Shown one piece after another: positions 6,357-13,903 of a stretch of 13,903 nt of DNA. The notes beneath the pieces were generated by a model. That model was not told where the DNA came from and did not search any database. It saw nothing but the letters and a program-made list of their open reading frames with translations. Position numbers and translations under genes: made by a program. The stretch spans positions 1-13,903 of the forward strand of contig JBPOIK010000091.1 of assembly GCA_052034525.1 (NCBI GenBank). The letters run 5' to 3'. The first letter of the stretch is position 1. Every line of letters begins with the position of its first letter. Origin of the DNA: JAFGJQ01 sp052034525 (GTDB lineage Bacteria; Planctomycetota; Phycisphaerae; UBA1845).

Positions 6357-7198
6357 TACAGTTCGCGGAGGCGATCGGCGAATTCGTTGATGATCCAGTC
6401 CGGCGTGGAGGCCCCGGCCGTCACGCCGGCCACCGTCTTCCCTTCGATCATCGCCGGCTCAAAGTCGCTCCACGTCTCGAGGTGGTAGGTGTCCACGCCC
6501 GCCTCCCGGCACATACGTGCCAGTTCCTGCGTATTGGCCGAATGCTTGCCGCCAAGAACGAACAGCACGTCCACTTCCGCCGCCAGCTTGATCGCGGCCT
6601 GTTGCCGCCGGATCACCTCCAGACACAGCGTGTTGACGATCTTCAGCTCGATGTACGGCCGCCGGACAATCTCCGCGATGATCGCGGCCACGTGTTCCGG
6701 CGCGTGCGTGGTCTGAGCCACGATGCCCAACCGTTCCTTGAACGGCAATTCACGGTCGACGTCTTCCACCCGGTCAATGATCACCACATTCGGCGCATAG
6801 CCGATGACGCCGCGGACCTCCGGATGGTTCCGATCCCCGATCATCACCACCCGATAGCCCTCCTGGTGGAGGCGCTTGACCACGTCCTGAGCCTTCTTGA
6901 CCAGCACACAGGTGGCGTCGACCACGTTGAGCTGCTTCTGCCGGGCGCGCTCCAGCACTTCCGGCGTGACGCCATGCGACCGGATCAGCACGTTCGCGCC
7001 GGGCGCAAGCTCCTCCAGTTCACACGACTGGCAGAGCCCCGCCGCCTCCAACCGCTCGACGACCTGCTGATTGTGAATGACCGGACCCAGCGAGACCACG
7101 TTGCCCGCCCCATATCGGGCCACGGCGTTCTGCGCCGTCTCGATGGCATCCTCCACGCCAAAACAGAAACCCCGCTTCTCGGCGAGTTTGACGATCAT
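6356..7198 (-). CDS. ispH: 4-hydroxy-3-methylbut-2-enyl diphosphate reductase IspH
   Basis: IspH carries out the last step of the MEP pathway, reducing HMBPP to IPP and DMAPP in the cytoplasm with an oxygen-sensitive Fe-S cluster. At 280 residues, shorter than the E. coli enzyme, it is complete. The cluster cysteines are C12 in 'KRGFCFGVEDAIE', C97 in 'VDATCVLVKKAQ' and C192 in 'NTLCLEVIRRQ'. Substrate-binding residues are present: H42 ('VIHNQQVV'), H75 ('IRSHGV'), H125 and the proton-relay E127 ('DRNHPEVRGVIG'), and 'TAGASTP' (260-266). Two places differ from the form I know best: 'HSANT' (219-223) where SSN is common, and 'CLEV' where C-x-A-T is common. The ATG at 7198 gives the usual short N-terminus. 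It lies 60 bases after the plsC-like stop and is probably in the same operon. Confidence 0.96.
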   Translation of the reverse strand: MIVKLAEKRGFCFGVEDAIETAQNAVARYGAGNVVSLGPVIHNQQVVERLEAAGLCQSCELEELAPGANVLIRSHGVTPEVLERARQKQLNVVDATCVLVKKAQDVVKRLHQEGYRVVMIGDRNHPEVRGVIGYAPNVVIIDRVEDVDRELPFKERLGIVAQTTHAPEHVAAIIAEIVRRPYIELKIVNTLCLEVIRRQQAAIKLAAEVDVLFVLGGKHSANTQELARMCREAGVDTYHLETWSDFEPAMIEGKTVAGVTAGASTPDWIINEFADRLREL

Positions 7199-7258
7199 AT
7201 GGAAACACCCCTTGTCCGTTACGCCTGCCGGGCATTGTGACGTGAAAGACGCTTTCTG

Positions 7259-8023
7259 TCATCCCCGCGAGGCCTCCTCACCCGACATGGGGGGCGCCTC
7301 ATAGTCGAACGGGGGCCTTCCCAGCCGGCAGCGCAAGCGGTTGTGCAGAGTACGAATCTCGGCCGTCAACCGTTCGGCCGCCGCGTCCCGATCCAGCCGC
7401 GCCAGCGTCTCCGGCGGGAACGGACGGCCGTATTCCACCAGGATGGTGGCCCGGCCGGGCAGCGTGCGATGCCGCGGCCACGCGTCAAACGCCCCCTCGA
7501 TCGCGACGGGAACCAGCGGCACGCCGGCTTTGCGAGCCAGCACGACGACGCCCGCCCGGCAGGGACGGACCCTGCCATCCTCGGTGCGGGTCCCCTCCGG
7601 GAAGGCGGTAATCACCGCGTCGTGCCGCAACCGCTCCAGCGATGCCCGCATGGCCGCCACATCGGAAGTGCCACGCCGAACGGGAAACGCGTTCAGCGAC
7701 TCAATGATCCGTCGAAACAACGGGTTGCGGAAAAGGGAATCCCGCGCCATATAGCTGCACTCGCGAGGCAGGGCGAGCGTCACGAGAATGGGATCCAGGA
7801 AGCTCTGGTGATTGCTCGCCAGCACAACCCCGCCCGTCCGAGGCACGTGGCGCGTGCCGAACACGCGGCCTCGCGCATACAGCACAAAAACGCTCTGCGC
7901 CACGAACCGGCAGACCCGGTAATACAGACGCGTGCGGGGCTCGGAAACGGATCCGTCTGCGTCGCGAATCCCGCCGGCGGCGATCGACTCGTCGGTCATG
8001 GCGGGAATCATACTCCCCGCCAT
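7259..8023 (-). CDS. plsC: 1-acyl-sn-glycerol-3-phosphate acyltransferase (PlsC family)
   Basis: This membrane-associated enzyme would add the second acyl chain to lysophosphatidic acid, giving phosphatidic acid for phospholipid synthesis. The 254-residue protein has the HX4D catalytic motif 'NHQSFLD' (H72, D77), the glycerol-phosphate binding block 'FPEGTR' (141-146), the third block 'NAFPVRRG' (111-118) and 'VPVAIEGAF' (171-179), all in the normal order. A hydrophobic stretch at about 37-50 could dip into the membrane. The start is unsure: the ATG at 8023 lies 9 bases after the metallopeptidase stop, while a GGGGAG sits 13 bases before another ATG at 7999 that would remove eight residues. 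The tight spacing suggests cotranscription with the peptidase gene, although the functions are unrelated. Other acyltransferases of the family share these motifs, so the exact acceptor is inferred. Confidence 0.9.
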   Translation of the reverse strand: MAGSMIPAMTDESIAAGGIRDADGSVSEPRTRLYYRVCRFVAQSVFVLYARGRVFGTRHVPRTGGVVLASNHQSFLDPILVTLALPRECSYMARDSLFRNPLFRRIIESLNAFPVRRGTSDVAAMRASLERLRHDAVITAFPEGTRTEDGRVRPCRAGVVVLARKAGVPLVPVAIEGAFDAWPRHRTLPGRATILVEYGRPFPPETLARLDRDAAAERLTAEIRTLHNRLRCRLGRPPFDYEAPPMSGEEASRG

Positions 8024-8032
8024 TCGCCGCGA

Positions 8033-11000
8033 CTACCGCAGCCGCGGGTGATCCGGGCCCAGTTGAGCCTGGAGAACCGCATAGTCCCGCATATCCAGAT
8101 CGCCGTCACCGTCGGCATCGAGCAGACAGAGGCATTCCTCCGGCGCGGGCTGCCCCGGACCGCTGAGGCAGGCCGCCAGGACGGCCACGTCCGCCGCGTC
8201 CACGAGCCCGTCGCCGGTGACATCGCCCCACGCATCGCACGCATCCAGCACCTGGTTGGCGTTGCAATCCTGCCCCGTCATCGGGCCGTACAGGACCAGG
8301 GACATGTTGACCAGCGGGTCGGCAATCCAGGAAACGCCCGGGGCCTGGAACGCGCCCGCGACGCCAAGGATGTGCCCGCGAAGGGCCCGTTCCCAGGCGA
8401 ACGTCTCAGGGCTGCCCGTCGTATCGTTCAGGATCTCCACGAAATACGTTCCGGCCGACAGCGACACGCCCTCGTCGAACACCAGCGTGTATTCCCACTC
8501 GTCGATGTCCCGTGGCGTAAACGTCACGCCCGTCTTCACCCGACTCGCCACCACCTCCGCGCGTTCCGCCAGGACCGCCCCCGGCAATCCTGCCGCATCC
8601 TCATGGAAACGGACCGTGAAGCGATCCACCGGAATCGGCTGATTGTTCGGATAATACCCGCCCCACAAACGGACGGACTCGACGGTCTGCGGACGCAACA
8701 GAATGAAATTGTCGGCGACGGCCGTCACGCCGGACCAGGGATCCAGGTCGCTGGGATACGACGAGGAATGATTCGGAGGCTGGCTGACCAGCACGTTCCG
8801 ATGGGGGCCCGGGGCCAGGTCCACGTCATCCGGCACGCCGTTGCCGTCACAGTCGGTGGCCAGGGGGCAATGGTAGACCTCCACGTCATCCACGTACCAG
8901 CCCGTGATTCCGTAACACCAGTCTTTGGAAAACTCGAACCGGATTTCCAGGATGTCGCCGCCGACGACGTACGGGCCCAGGTCCACCAGGCTGATCCCCC
9001 AATGTCCGTCCGCTCCGCTGAACGCCAGCTGGCCCGCATTCGGATTCGTGTTGCCCTGGCTCGGCGCAAAGAGCGTGGTGTTGTAGCCGTTGTAACGAAA
9101 CGCGGGAGCAGGCATCGTCTGCCATGCTTGCCCGTTCACGCGAATCTGCACCTGACCGCCGTCAAAGCCCAGCTCTGTCTCGATGTAGTGGCGGAAACGC
9201 AGAATCGGCAGATGCACGTCCGCCGGCAACGGAACCGGAGGGCTGACCAGCCAGTGAGCGCCCATCTCGGGAACGCCATCCAGGGAACAGTCTCCGATCA
9301 GCGGGTCCGCGCAGAACCACGCCGTACCCGGGCGGCCGGCGGGCAGAGGGCCGGTGGTCCGCACCCAGTCGTACGGTGTGGGCGGTCCGGAGTTGAACAC
9401 CCGCCACCCGTTCGTGCCGGACTCCACGTCATCCGTGAACAGAATAACGCGATCGGCGCATTCGGCCGGCGCGGCGGGATCCAGAATGGTCGCCGTGGCG
9501 CCGCACGCGCCGGGCGTATCCATCTCGACGGCCCGCAGGGCCTGGTCCACTTCCGCCGCATCGGCGGCCGTGAACGGATCGCCGGACGGCTGCCCGGTGC
9601 GCGGATCGTTCGGGTCGGTCCCGATCAGATCGGCGGCGGCCTGGTTGAATGCCGCGTACGCGTCTTGAAAATCCGAGGAGGGAGTCAGGTAGACGGTCAA
9701 TGCGCGGTACCAGACGGCCCCTGCTTTGATCGGTCCGATCGGATTGACCGTATATCCGTTGAACACCTTGCCATCGCAAAGCATCGCAAACGCATGATTC
9801 GGAATGCCGCTTCCACTGTGAACCCCGCCGCTGTCGAGCAGGCTGCACGTCTGCAAGGGGCTGTTGGCCCGATCGGGATGTCCCATGCAGACGGGATTCC
9901 ACAGATCGCGGATGGCCCCGTTCCACGCGGGCGCATCCTCGGCGAACAGCCAGCGGACGCCGTTTTGGTAGTCCGGCGACGCGCTGCACGACGTGCGGAG
10001 CCGGTTGTCCGCATCGGTTCCCGGCCCGGTGGCGTGCGACGACCAGGCCGGCGGCGACTCCGGCGGGCCCGGAAACGCCGCGCCGCCGTTGAACAGGTCC
10101 ACCAGTTCGCCGAAAACGTCGGAAAACGATTCATTGAGCTGGCCGGATTGGTTCTGATAGATCAGGTTGGCCGTGTGCTGCGTCAGGCCGTGGGTCAGTT
10201 CATGCGCCACCACATCGTCGGCCACGAGGCTCGTACACAGTCCAATCTGATGGAGGGTAGGCGCCCAGAACGCGTTCGGGCAAGGGACGGCCCCGGTGTG
10301 GACGGTGATTATCAGCGGCTGGCCCGCGTCATCCAGGCTGTCCCGGCCGAACGCATGCCAGAAGTAGGCGTAGGTATCGCCCGCGTAATCATAGGCCGCA
10401 TTCACGTCCGCATCCGCCGTCGGTGGATCGCCTTCGCCGCGTGCCAGAGGTCCGGGCAGATCCGCTGCGTCCCCGCCGTCATGCACTGCCCGGGCCAGGG
10501 CCGTGCAGACCATCGGCCAGCGGTCCAGCACCTCGCCCGTGTGGGCGTCGATAAAGAAGGCTTCCTGCCAGCCGGTGTCACTCTGATCGACAATCACGTG
10601 GTAGGCCAGACACGCGCCGCGGGGCGGATCGCCGTACCAGCCGGGATCCACGATGACCAGGTCGCACGATTCCGCCTCGGCGCATCCGCCCAGAGCGGCC
10701 GCCGCCAACTCCCTGGCTTTCGCCGGACCCAGAGAAGGAACCACGTTCAGCTTCGGGGAAACCGGATACACGTGGCCGTTGGCGCAACGGACGCGCCCGA
10801 CCGCATCCTGGTGAATCCGCAGCATCCCGGCGAATACCGGGATGCCGTGATGCACCTGCTCGTAGGTCGTGTGCTGGTGGCCCAGGGTGTCGGTCCAGAC
10901 GCGCTGCCGGCGCAGTTGGCGGGCCGGATCGTCCAGCCCGAACAACTCCCCGTACCGCTGGAGAAGCTCTTGCGGCTGTGTGATGCGGCTGCTCTCCAGA

Positions 11001-11167
11001 TCGGTGACAAAACAAGCCCGTCCCGTGACGGCAGATCGCCGCACGCGTGGTTGCCCGGGCGACGGCCCGGCCCACGCTTCCGTCGTCGCGAGAACTGCCG
11101 CCAGAACGGCAAAAGCCACGGAACATAGCGATTGACGCAGGGCCAGCCGGCACGAGTCGAGTCTCAT
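8033..11167 (-). CDS. Secreted M4 (thermolysin-like) metallopeptidase with dockerin-like C-terminus
   Basis: This 1044-residue exported zinc endopeptidase begins with a signal peptide (1-33, ending 'TTEAWA'). An FTP propeptide (about 58-125) and a PepSY-like part (about 140-220) follow; these normally inhibit the enzyme until self-cleavage. The catalytic domain spans about 240-560. 'VVAHELTH' gives zinc ligands H322 and H326 and the base E323, and 'NESFSD' gives ligand E346, at thermolysin spacing. 'NAFW' and 'LLDSGGVHSGSG' (D445, H450) supply the remaining active-site residues. Residues 574-770 look like a MAM or immune-inhibitor-A type beta-sandwich. 'DCDGNGVPDDVD' (772-783) starts a second sandwich, and 967-1037 carries 'DCNANQVLDACD' and two calcium loops, 'DVTGDGLVDAAD' and 'DADGDGDLDMRD'. 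The active site looks intact. Substrate and anchor are unknown; it probably scavenges protein outside the cell. Confidence 0.95.
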   Translation of the reverse strand: MRLDSCRLALRQSLCSVAFAVLAAVLATTEAWAGPSPGQPRVRRSAVTGRACFVTDLESSRITQPQELLQRYGELFGLDDPARQLRRQRVWTDTLGHQHTTYEQVHHGIPVFAGMLRIHQDAVGRVRCANGHVYPVSPKLNVVPSLGPAKARELAAAALGGCAEAESCDLVIVDPGWYGDPPRGACLAYHVIVDQSDTGWQEAFFIDAHTGEVLDRWPMVCTALARAVHDGGDAADLPGPLARGEGDPPTADADVNAAYDYAGDTYAYFWHAFGRDSLDDAGQPLIITVHTGAVPCPNAFWAPTLHQIGLCTSLVADDVVAHELTHGLTQHTANLIYQNQSGQLNESFSDVFGELVDLFNGGAAFPGPPESPPAWSSHATGPGTDADNRLRTSCSASPDYQNGVRWLFAEDAPAWNGAIRDLWNPVCMGHPDRANSPLQTCSLLDSGGVHSGSGIPNHAFAMLCDGKVFNGYTVNPIGPIKAGAVWYRALTVYLTPSSDFQDAYAAFNQAAADLIGTDPNDPRTGQPSGDPFTAADAAEVDQALRAVEMDTPGACGATATILDPAAPAECADRVILFTDDVESGTNGWRVFNSGPPTPYDWVRTTGPLPAGRPGTAWFCADPLIGDCSLDGVPEMGAHWLVSPPVPLPADVHLPILRFRHYIETELGFDGGQVQIRVNGQAWQTMPAPAFRYNGYNTTLFAPSQGNTNPNAGQLAFSGADGHWGISLVDLGPYVVGGDILEIRFEFSKDWCYGITGWYVDDVEVYHCPLATDCDGNGVPDDVDLAPGPHRNVLVSQPPNHSSSYPSDLDPWSGVTAVADNFILLRPQTVESVRLWGGYYPNNQPIPVDRFTVRFHEDAAGLPGAVLAERAEVVASRVKTGVTFTPRDIDEWEYTLVFDEGVSLSAGTYFVEILNDTTGSPETFAWERALRGHILGVAGAFQAPGVSWIADPLVNMSLVLYGPMTGQDCNANQVLDACDAWGDVTGDGLVDAADVAVLAACLSGPGQPAPEECLCLLDADGDGDLDMRDYAVLQAQLGPDHPRLR

Positions 11168-11277
11168 GGCTCCAATCCCCCCGGTTCGGTTGTTGCGCGC
11201 CGCCGGCCCACACGCGACAAAGCAGGGCCGGGCCGCCTCGATTCACCAGCGGTCCCGGCCATCATGCCGCGCCGTCG

Positions 11278-11306
11278 ATTATTGCGAAATCGCTCCGGAA
11301 AGTCGA
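11278..11306 (-). promoter_or_regulatory. Candidate promoter for the M4 peptidase gene
   Basis: On the minus strand TCGACT (11301-11306) and AATAAT (11278-11283) are 17 bases apart, matching the sigma70 boxes at four and five of six positions. The -10 box overlaps the stop codon of the TIGR03790 gene (11279-11281). The leader to the ATG at 11167 would be about 100 bases. No terminator is visible in the 111-base gap, so readthrough is also possible. Confidence 0.4.
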
Positions 11307-12913
11307 GTCTGGGCTCCGGGGCGAGGAACGATGCTGACGCTTTTGCCCATCCGGAGCAGCATGGTCGCGACGTCGCGCAAATCCACATCCAGATCGAAAT
11401 CCGCGTCGAAATGGTGACACCCATGCTCGAAAACGTCGCCCGTGGGGCCCGGCCCCCGGATACAGTCGAGCATGGCTTCGAAGTCGGAAATGTCCACCAC
11501 GCCGTCCCCGTTGTGGTCAAACGTCACCTCGCCGGCCGCCCCCCCCTCGTAAACCTCCATGAAGCCGGCCAGGTCCCACAGGTCCACGTCCTCGTCCCCG
11601 TCGAAATCCAGGGGGGCACAGACGGGATCGGTGTGCTGGTTCGCCCCGCTCATACAGGCGCTGAACGCCGCCAGATCCCGCTCGTTGATCACCCCGTCCC
11701 CGTTGATGTCCCCGTGCAAGGGCGGGATTTCGACTGGGTCAAACCAGTTCGGCAGGGTCAACAACGGGTCGCCCACGAGGTTCCACATCCAGTCGTTGAA
11801 GGGATTGGCGAGGTAATACGCCTCTCCCAACGTCCATCCCTCGCGCAGAGCCGCCAGCAGTGTATCCGGGAAGGGGCCCACGCAGCTTTGCGGTTCGCCG
11901 GTCGCCCCGATCGCCGCGGCATATCCCGCAGCCAGGGCGTTTGGCACATAACAGCCGTTGTTTCCCGTTGTGCTGCGCACAGTCACCGCGCCGAAACTGT
12001 TGAGATGATACCCGAGCACTCGATTGCCCGGCGGATCACCGGTGAAGTGATCGGGCGTCCAGCCATACAGCTTGTAGATGGCAAATCGAAACGCGGCGGA
12101 GGGCGTGTCCGAAGCCGCCGCGACGCCGTGGATGTCAAACTCCGCCCACGGCTCGGCCGCCAGCAGGGGGCTCCCCACCGCGGCGCTCAGCCAGTACCAC
12201 TCGCCGAACGAATAGGGGAAGCTCGAGTCGGAATAGTCGTACCAGATGAAGTCGCCGTACAGGGAGCGATTCGCCGCCGCCAGGGCTTTCGCTCGCAGGG
12301 TCAGCGCCTTGGCGTCCGCAAGAGTAGGCGCGTCGATGCGGGCCGGCATGTAGCGGTTCTCGGCCAGTGTGGCCTTTGTCAGCCGCCCGCCGGGCGGCAG
12401 GATGTTTCCAGAGTAATGGGGGTTCTGTGTGTTGGTGCCCCACTGGCTGGCTGGGGCAAGGTGATCATCCGACATATCCTGCAGCGCGTCGGCCACCGAG
12501 AATCCACCGACGGAAGGAATTTTCGGAGGCTTGGCGTAGTGCCCGGGCAGTCCATAGCCCAGCAGAATCCCCATGACCGACGCCTGCACCTCGGGGTTTG
12601 CGGCGATATAGCCGCGCACCGGCCCGATGATCTGAGACTGAACCGCCTCCAGATTCTCCAGGTGCTCCTCACCATCGGCATACAGGCCGAGCAAATGACT
12701 CGCCGGAATACCCCATTGGTCAGCGTACCACTGGGCCCATTCAACACTGTCCGGGTTGTTGAGATTGTAGAGCACCAGCCAACTGTCCGGCCGGTCTGCC
12801 GTACGCTCGGCGGGAAGCACACCGCCCCGAGCCACGCCGGCCATCAAACACACCACGGCGAGCCGGACGGAGTACAGGATTCGTGTGGTCAGCATTCCCC
12901 GCGTCGCAAACAC
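11279..12913 (-). CDS. TIGR03790 family exported protein with two dockerin-like modules
   Basis: The 544-residue protein carries the marks I associate with TIGR03790, a family of unknown function largely confined to bacteria that have exosortase. An N-terminal 'WLVLYNLNNPDSVEWAQWYA' plus 'IPASHLLGL' segment is followed by 'LLGYGLPGHY', 'YMPARIDAPT' and a late block 'AIGATGEPQ', 'LREGWTLGEAYYLA', 'NLVGDPLLTLP'. The late block recalls gingipain-fold proteins, but I see no proven catalytic pair. The C-terminus, about 400-525, has four calcium loops ('DINGDGVINERD', 'DFDGDEDVDLWD', 'DHNGDGVVDISD', 'DADFDLDVDLRD'), making two dockerin-like modules. The GTG at 12913 has GGAG 7 bases upstream and leads into a signal peptide (helix 'LAVVCLMAGVA'); the ATG at 12895 is the alternative. 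The frame is open up to 13138, but that runs into the terminator of the upstream gene and is not credible. Confidence 0.85.
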   Translation of the reverse strand: MFATRGMLTTRILYSVRLAVVCLMAGVARGGVLPAERTADRPDSWLVLYNLNNPDSVEWAQWYADQWGIPASHLLGLYADGEEHLENLEAVQSQIIGPVRGYIAANPEVQASVMGILLGYGLPGHYAKPPKIPSVGGFSVADALQDMSDDHLAPASQWGTNTQNPHYSGNILPPGGRLTKATLAENRYMPARIDAPTLADAKALTLRAKALAAANRSLYGDFIWYDYSDSSFPYSFGEWYWLSAAVGSPLLAAEPWAEFDIHGVAAASDTPSAAFRFAIYKLYGWTPDHFTGDPPGNRVLGYHLNSFGAVTVRSTTGNNGCYVPNALAAGYAAAIGATGEPQSCVGPFPDTLLAALREGWTLGEAYYLANPFNDWMWNLVGDPLLTLPNWFDPVEIPPLHGDINGDGVINERDLAAFSACMSGANQHTDPVCAPLDFDGDEDVDLWDLAGFMEVYEGGAAGEVTFDHNGDGVVDISDFEAMLDCIRGPGPTGDVFEHGCHHFDADFDLDVDLRDVATMLLRMGKSVSIVPRPGAQTRLSGAISQ

Positions 12914-12920
12914 TGCGGCA

Positions 12921-12924
12921 CTCC
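12921..12924 (-). promoter_or_regulatory. Ribosome binding site candidate for the TIGR03790 gene
   Basis: GGAG lies 7 bases before the GTG at 12913. The ATG at 12895 has only a GGGGA directly touching it, which is too close to work, so the GTG is preferred. The leader between here and the terminator at 13089 shows no convincing promoter, though one should exist there. Confidence 0.45.
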
Positions 12925-13088
12925 GCTCCACCGCGACGACAAACCGAATCTTCCTCTCCCGTCGCACTCGAATGGAAACGCCGTCACGCGGAACCTTTGA
13001 GCAGAAGAACCGTGCCTCGTGGTCAGGAAAACGGCCGAGCCAAGAACCTCCTTGACCCACCACGACAGGCCACCCGGGCAGTACCGGC

Positions 13089-13135
13089 AAAAAAAGCGAT
13101 GGGATCCCGACCCTCTCGGCACCCCCCATCGCTTT
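13089..13135 (-). terminator. Intrinsic terminator after the PEP-CTERM gene
   Basis: On the minus strand an 11-base perfect stem (AAAGCGATGGG at 13125-13135 with CCCATCGCTTT at 13093-13103) encloses a 21-base loop. The loop itself holds a 4-base inner stem, CCGA with TCGG on the plus strand. A run of seven T's (13089-13095) forms the end of the stem and the tail. It lies about 105 bases after the stop at 13240 and separates the PEP-CTERM gene from the TIGR03790 gene. Confidence 0.9.
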
Positions 13136-13239
13136 CAATGATCCGTCTCGTTCAACACCGGCCGGTCCGGCGGCCCTGTCCCACCCGGCGCGCTCCTCTT
13201 AACCGAAAAGGTGCCGGCTGCGCTCGGCGCCAGATGCCG

Positions 13240-13903
13240 CTAGCGGCGTCGGCAAAGCAGTCCCAGGCCACCCAGCCCCAGCAGCAGCAACGAAGCCGGT
13301 TCAGGAATGAGCCCGAAGCTGATCACCAGGTCCTCGTACTGGACGTTGATTTCGGAGCTTCCACCGGCGCCGGCGATGGCGTCAATGAGGCACGACAACT
13401 CGACGTGCATGCTGTCCGCCGGCGTGGGGAACACCCACGTCACGTCCACCAGGGCATTCCCGTTCCACGTGCCGGAGCCGGACGTGATCGGGAACCCCGG
13501 AGTGGTGTTCAGTGGGCCGCTCCAGGTACGCTCGAGGCCGGTGTTTTCCTTCAGACCGATGGCCGAATCCAGGTTCACCGACGAGCCCTCGCCCACGATG
13601 GAGTAGCTGCCGAACGCCTGTACGGTCATCGTGGAGAAAAAGAGCCCCGGATTGACCATGATGTCGAAAGACGCAACGTCCGACTGCGTTGCATGGCCGC
13701 CGTTGCTGGCCTGAACATGAAAGTTTGCGTTCGTGAAGTAGAACGTGTTGCCGTACACGTCGGGACTGCCGAACAGCCCTTTGATGTCCTGACCGTTCGC
13801 ATAGGTGAAGCCGTCACCGGCACCCGAGGGCGAAACCCACGGACCACCCAGTGCGGACGGCACAAACACTATCAGCCCGATCACCAATGTGCCTGCAATT
13901 CTC
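13240..13903 (-). CDS. PEP-CTERM sorting domain protein (5' end outside the window)
   Basis: The frame stays open to the window edge, so the start codon is probably beyond 13903; a TTG at 13887 falls inside the hydrophobic signal core and is unlikely to be the start. At least 215 residues are visible. The N-terminus is the end of a signal peptide, with likely cleavage after 'VFVPSALG'. The C-terminus is a full PEP-CTERM tail: 'IPEPAS', a hydrophobic Leu/Gly helix and 'CRRR'. Exosortase recognises this tail and moves the protein to the cell surface or outer envelope. The body between them is rich in Gly, Ser, Asn and Thr, looks like beta structure, and resembles no enzyme I know; such proteins are often envelope or matrix components. 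It ends at a strong terminator. No exosortase gene is in view. Confidence 0.88.
   Translation of the reverse strand, partial: RIAGTLVIGLIVFVPSALGGPWVSPSGAGDGFTYANGQDIKGLFGSPDVYGNTFYFTNANFHVQASNGGHATQSDVASFDIMVNPGLFFSTMTVQAFGSYSIVGEGSSVNLDSAIGLKENTGLERTWSGPLNTTPGFPITSGSGTWNGNALVDVTWVFPTPADSMHVELSCLIDAIAGAGGSSEINVQYEDLVISFGLIPEPASLLLLGLGGLGLLCRRR

Noticed and set aside
7247..7259. A small hairpin (GAAAG, CGT, CTTTC) just after the PlsC stop.
   Set aside because: It has a 3-base loop and 5-base A/T-rich stem but no T-tract, so it is not called a terminator.
7343..11128. A 1261-codon open frame on the plus strand, with others at 780-3035 and 4593-6488 and 11132-13000.
   Set aside because: They lie antisense to well-supported genes (M4 peptidase, PlsC, MnmA, prepilin peptidase, TIGR03790). 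Their products are Arg/His/Pro/Gln-rich with no domain pattern. Long stop-free antisense frames are expected at this GC content.
13043..13053. A perfect AAGGAGG on the minus strand in the leader of the TIGR03790 gene.
   Set aside because: No ATG, GTG or in-frame start lies at a useful distance; the nearest TTG is 3 bases away and in the wrong frame. Treated as chance.
12914..13138. N-terminal extension of the TIGR03790 protein up to an in-frame ATG at 13138.
   Set aside because: The extension would start inside the terminator of the upstream gene and would put some 75 polar residues before the signal peptide.

Overview
The window reads as a piece of a high-GC planctomycete chromosome, most likely of the class Phycisphaerae. 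The evidence is a protein with a PEP-CTERM sorting tail, a TIGR03790-type protein, dockerin-like calcium-loop repeats at the C-termini of secreted proteins, and the 'DCxxNxVxDxCD' linker style common in that group. The assignment rests on protein style alone. Every gene I support lies on the minus strand, so transcription runs from high to low coordinates. There are no RNA genes, insertion sequences, CRISPR arrays or phage genes that I can see.

Right-hand (5') part, 13903-8033: secreted or surface proteins. A PEP-CTERM protein, cut by the window edge, ends in a strong intrinsic terminator. Next come a TIGR03790 family protein with two C-terminal dockerin-like modules, and an M4 (thermolysin-like) metallopeptidase of 1044 residues with propeptide, catalytic domain, beta-sandwich regions and one dockerin-like module. 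These three look like an exported set, but no exosortase or cohesin is in view.

Middle, 8023-3455: housekeeping and envelope genes. These are a 1-acylglycerol-3-phosphate acyltransferase (phospholipid synthesis), IspH (last step of the MEP isoprenoid pathway), an unusually large prepilin peptidase with an inserted segment, a LapA-like two-helix membrane protein, and an OmpA-family peptidoglycan-binding lipoprotein. The block closes with a good intrinsic terminator at 3368-3416. A weaker terminator and a promoter candidate sit between ispH and the prepilin peptidase gene, so this block may be two transcripts.

Left-hand (3') part, 3227-53: a secreted hypothetical protein with repeated 'LTxxQ'-like helices, the tRNA 2-thiouridylase MnmA, and a family 9 glycosyltransferase (heptosyltransferase-like).

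No intergenic stretch exceeds 300 bases. The longest is about 330 bases from the 13240 stop to the 12913 start; it holds the PEP-CTERM gene terminator and the leader of the TIGR03790 gene. The window is mostly ordinary. The points worth a second look are the enlarged prepilin peptidase with a displaced cysteine, and the neighbouring PEP-CTERM, TIGR03790 and dockerin-tailed exported proteins.
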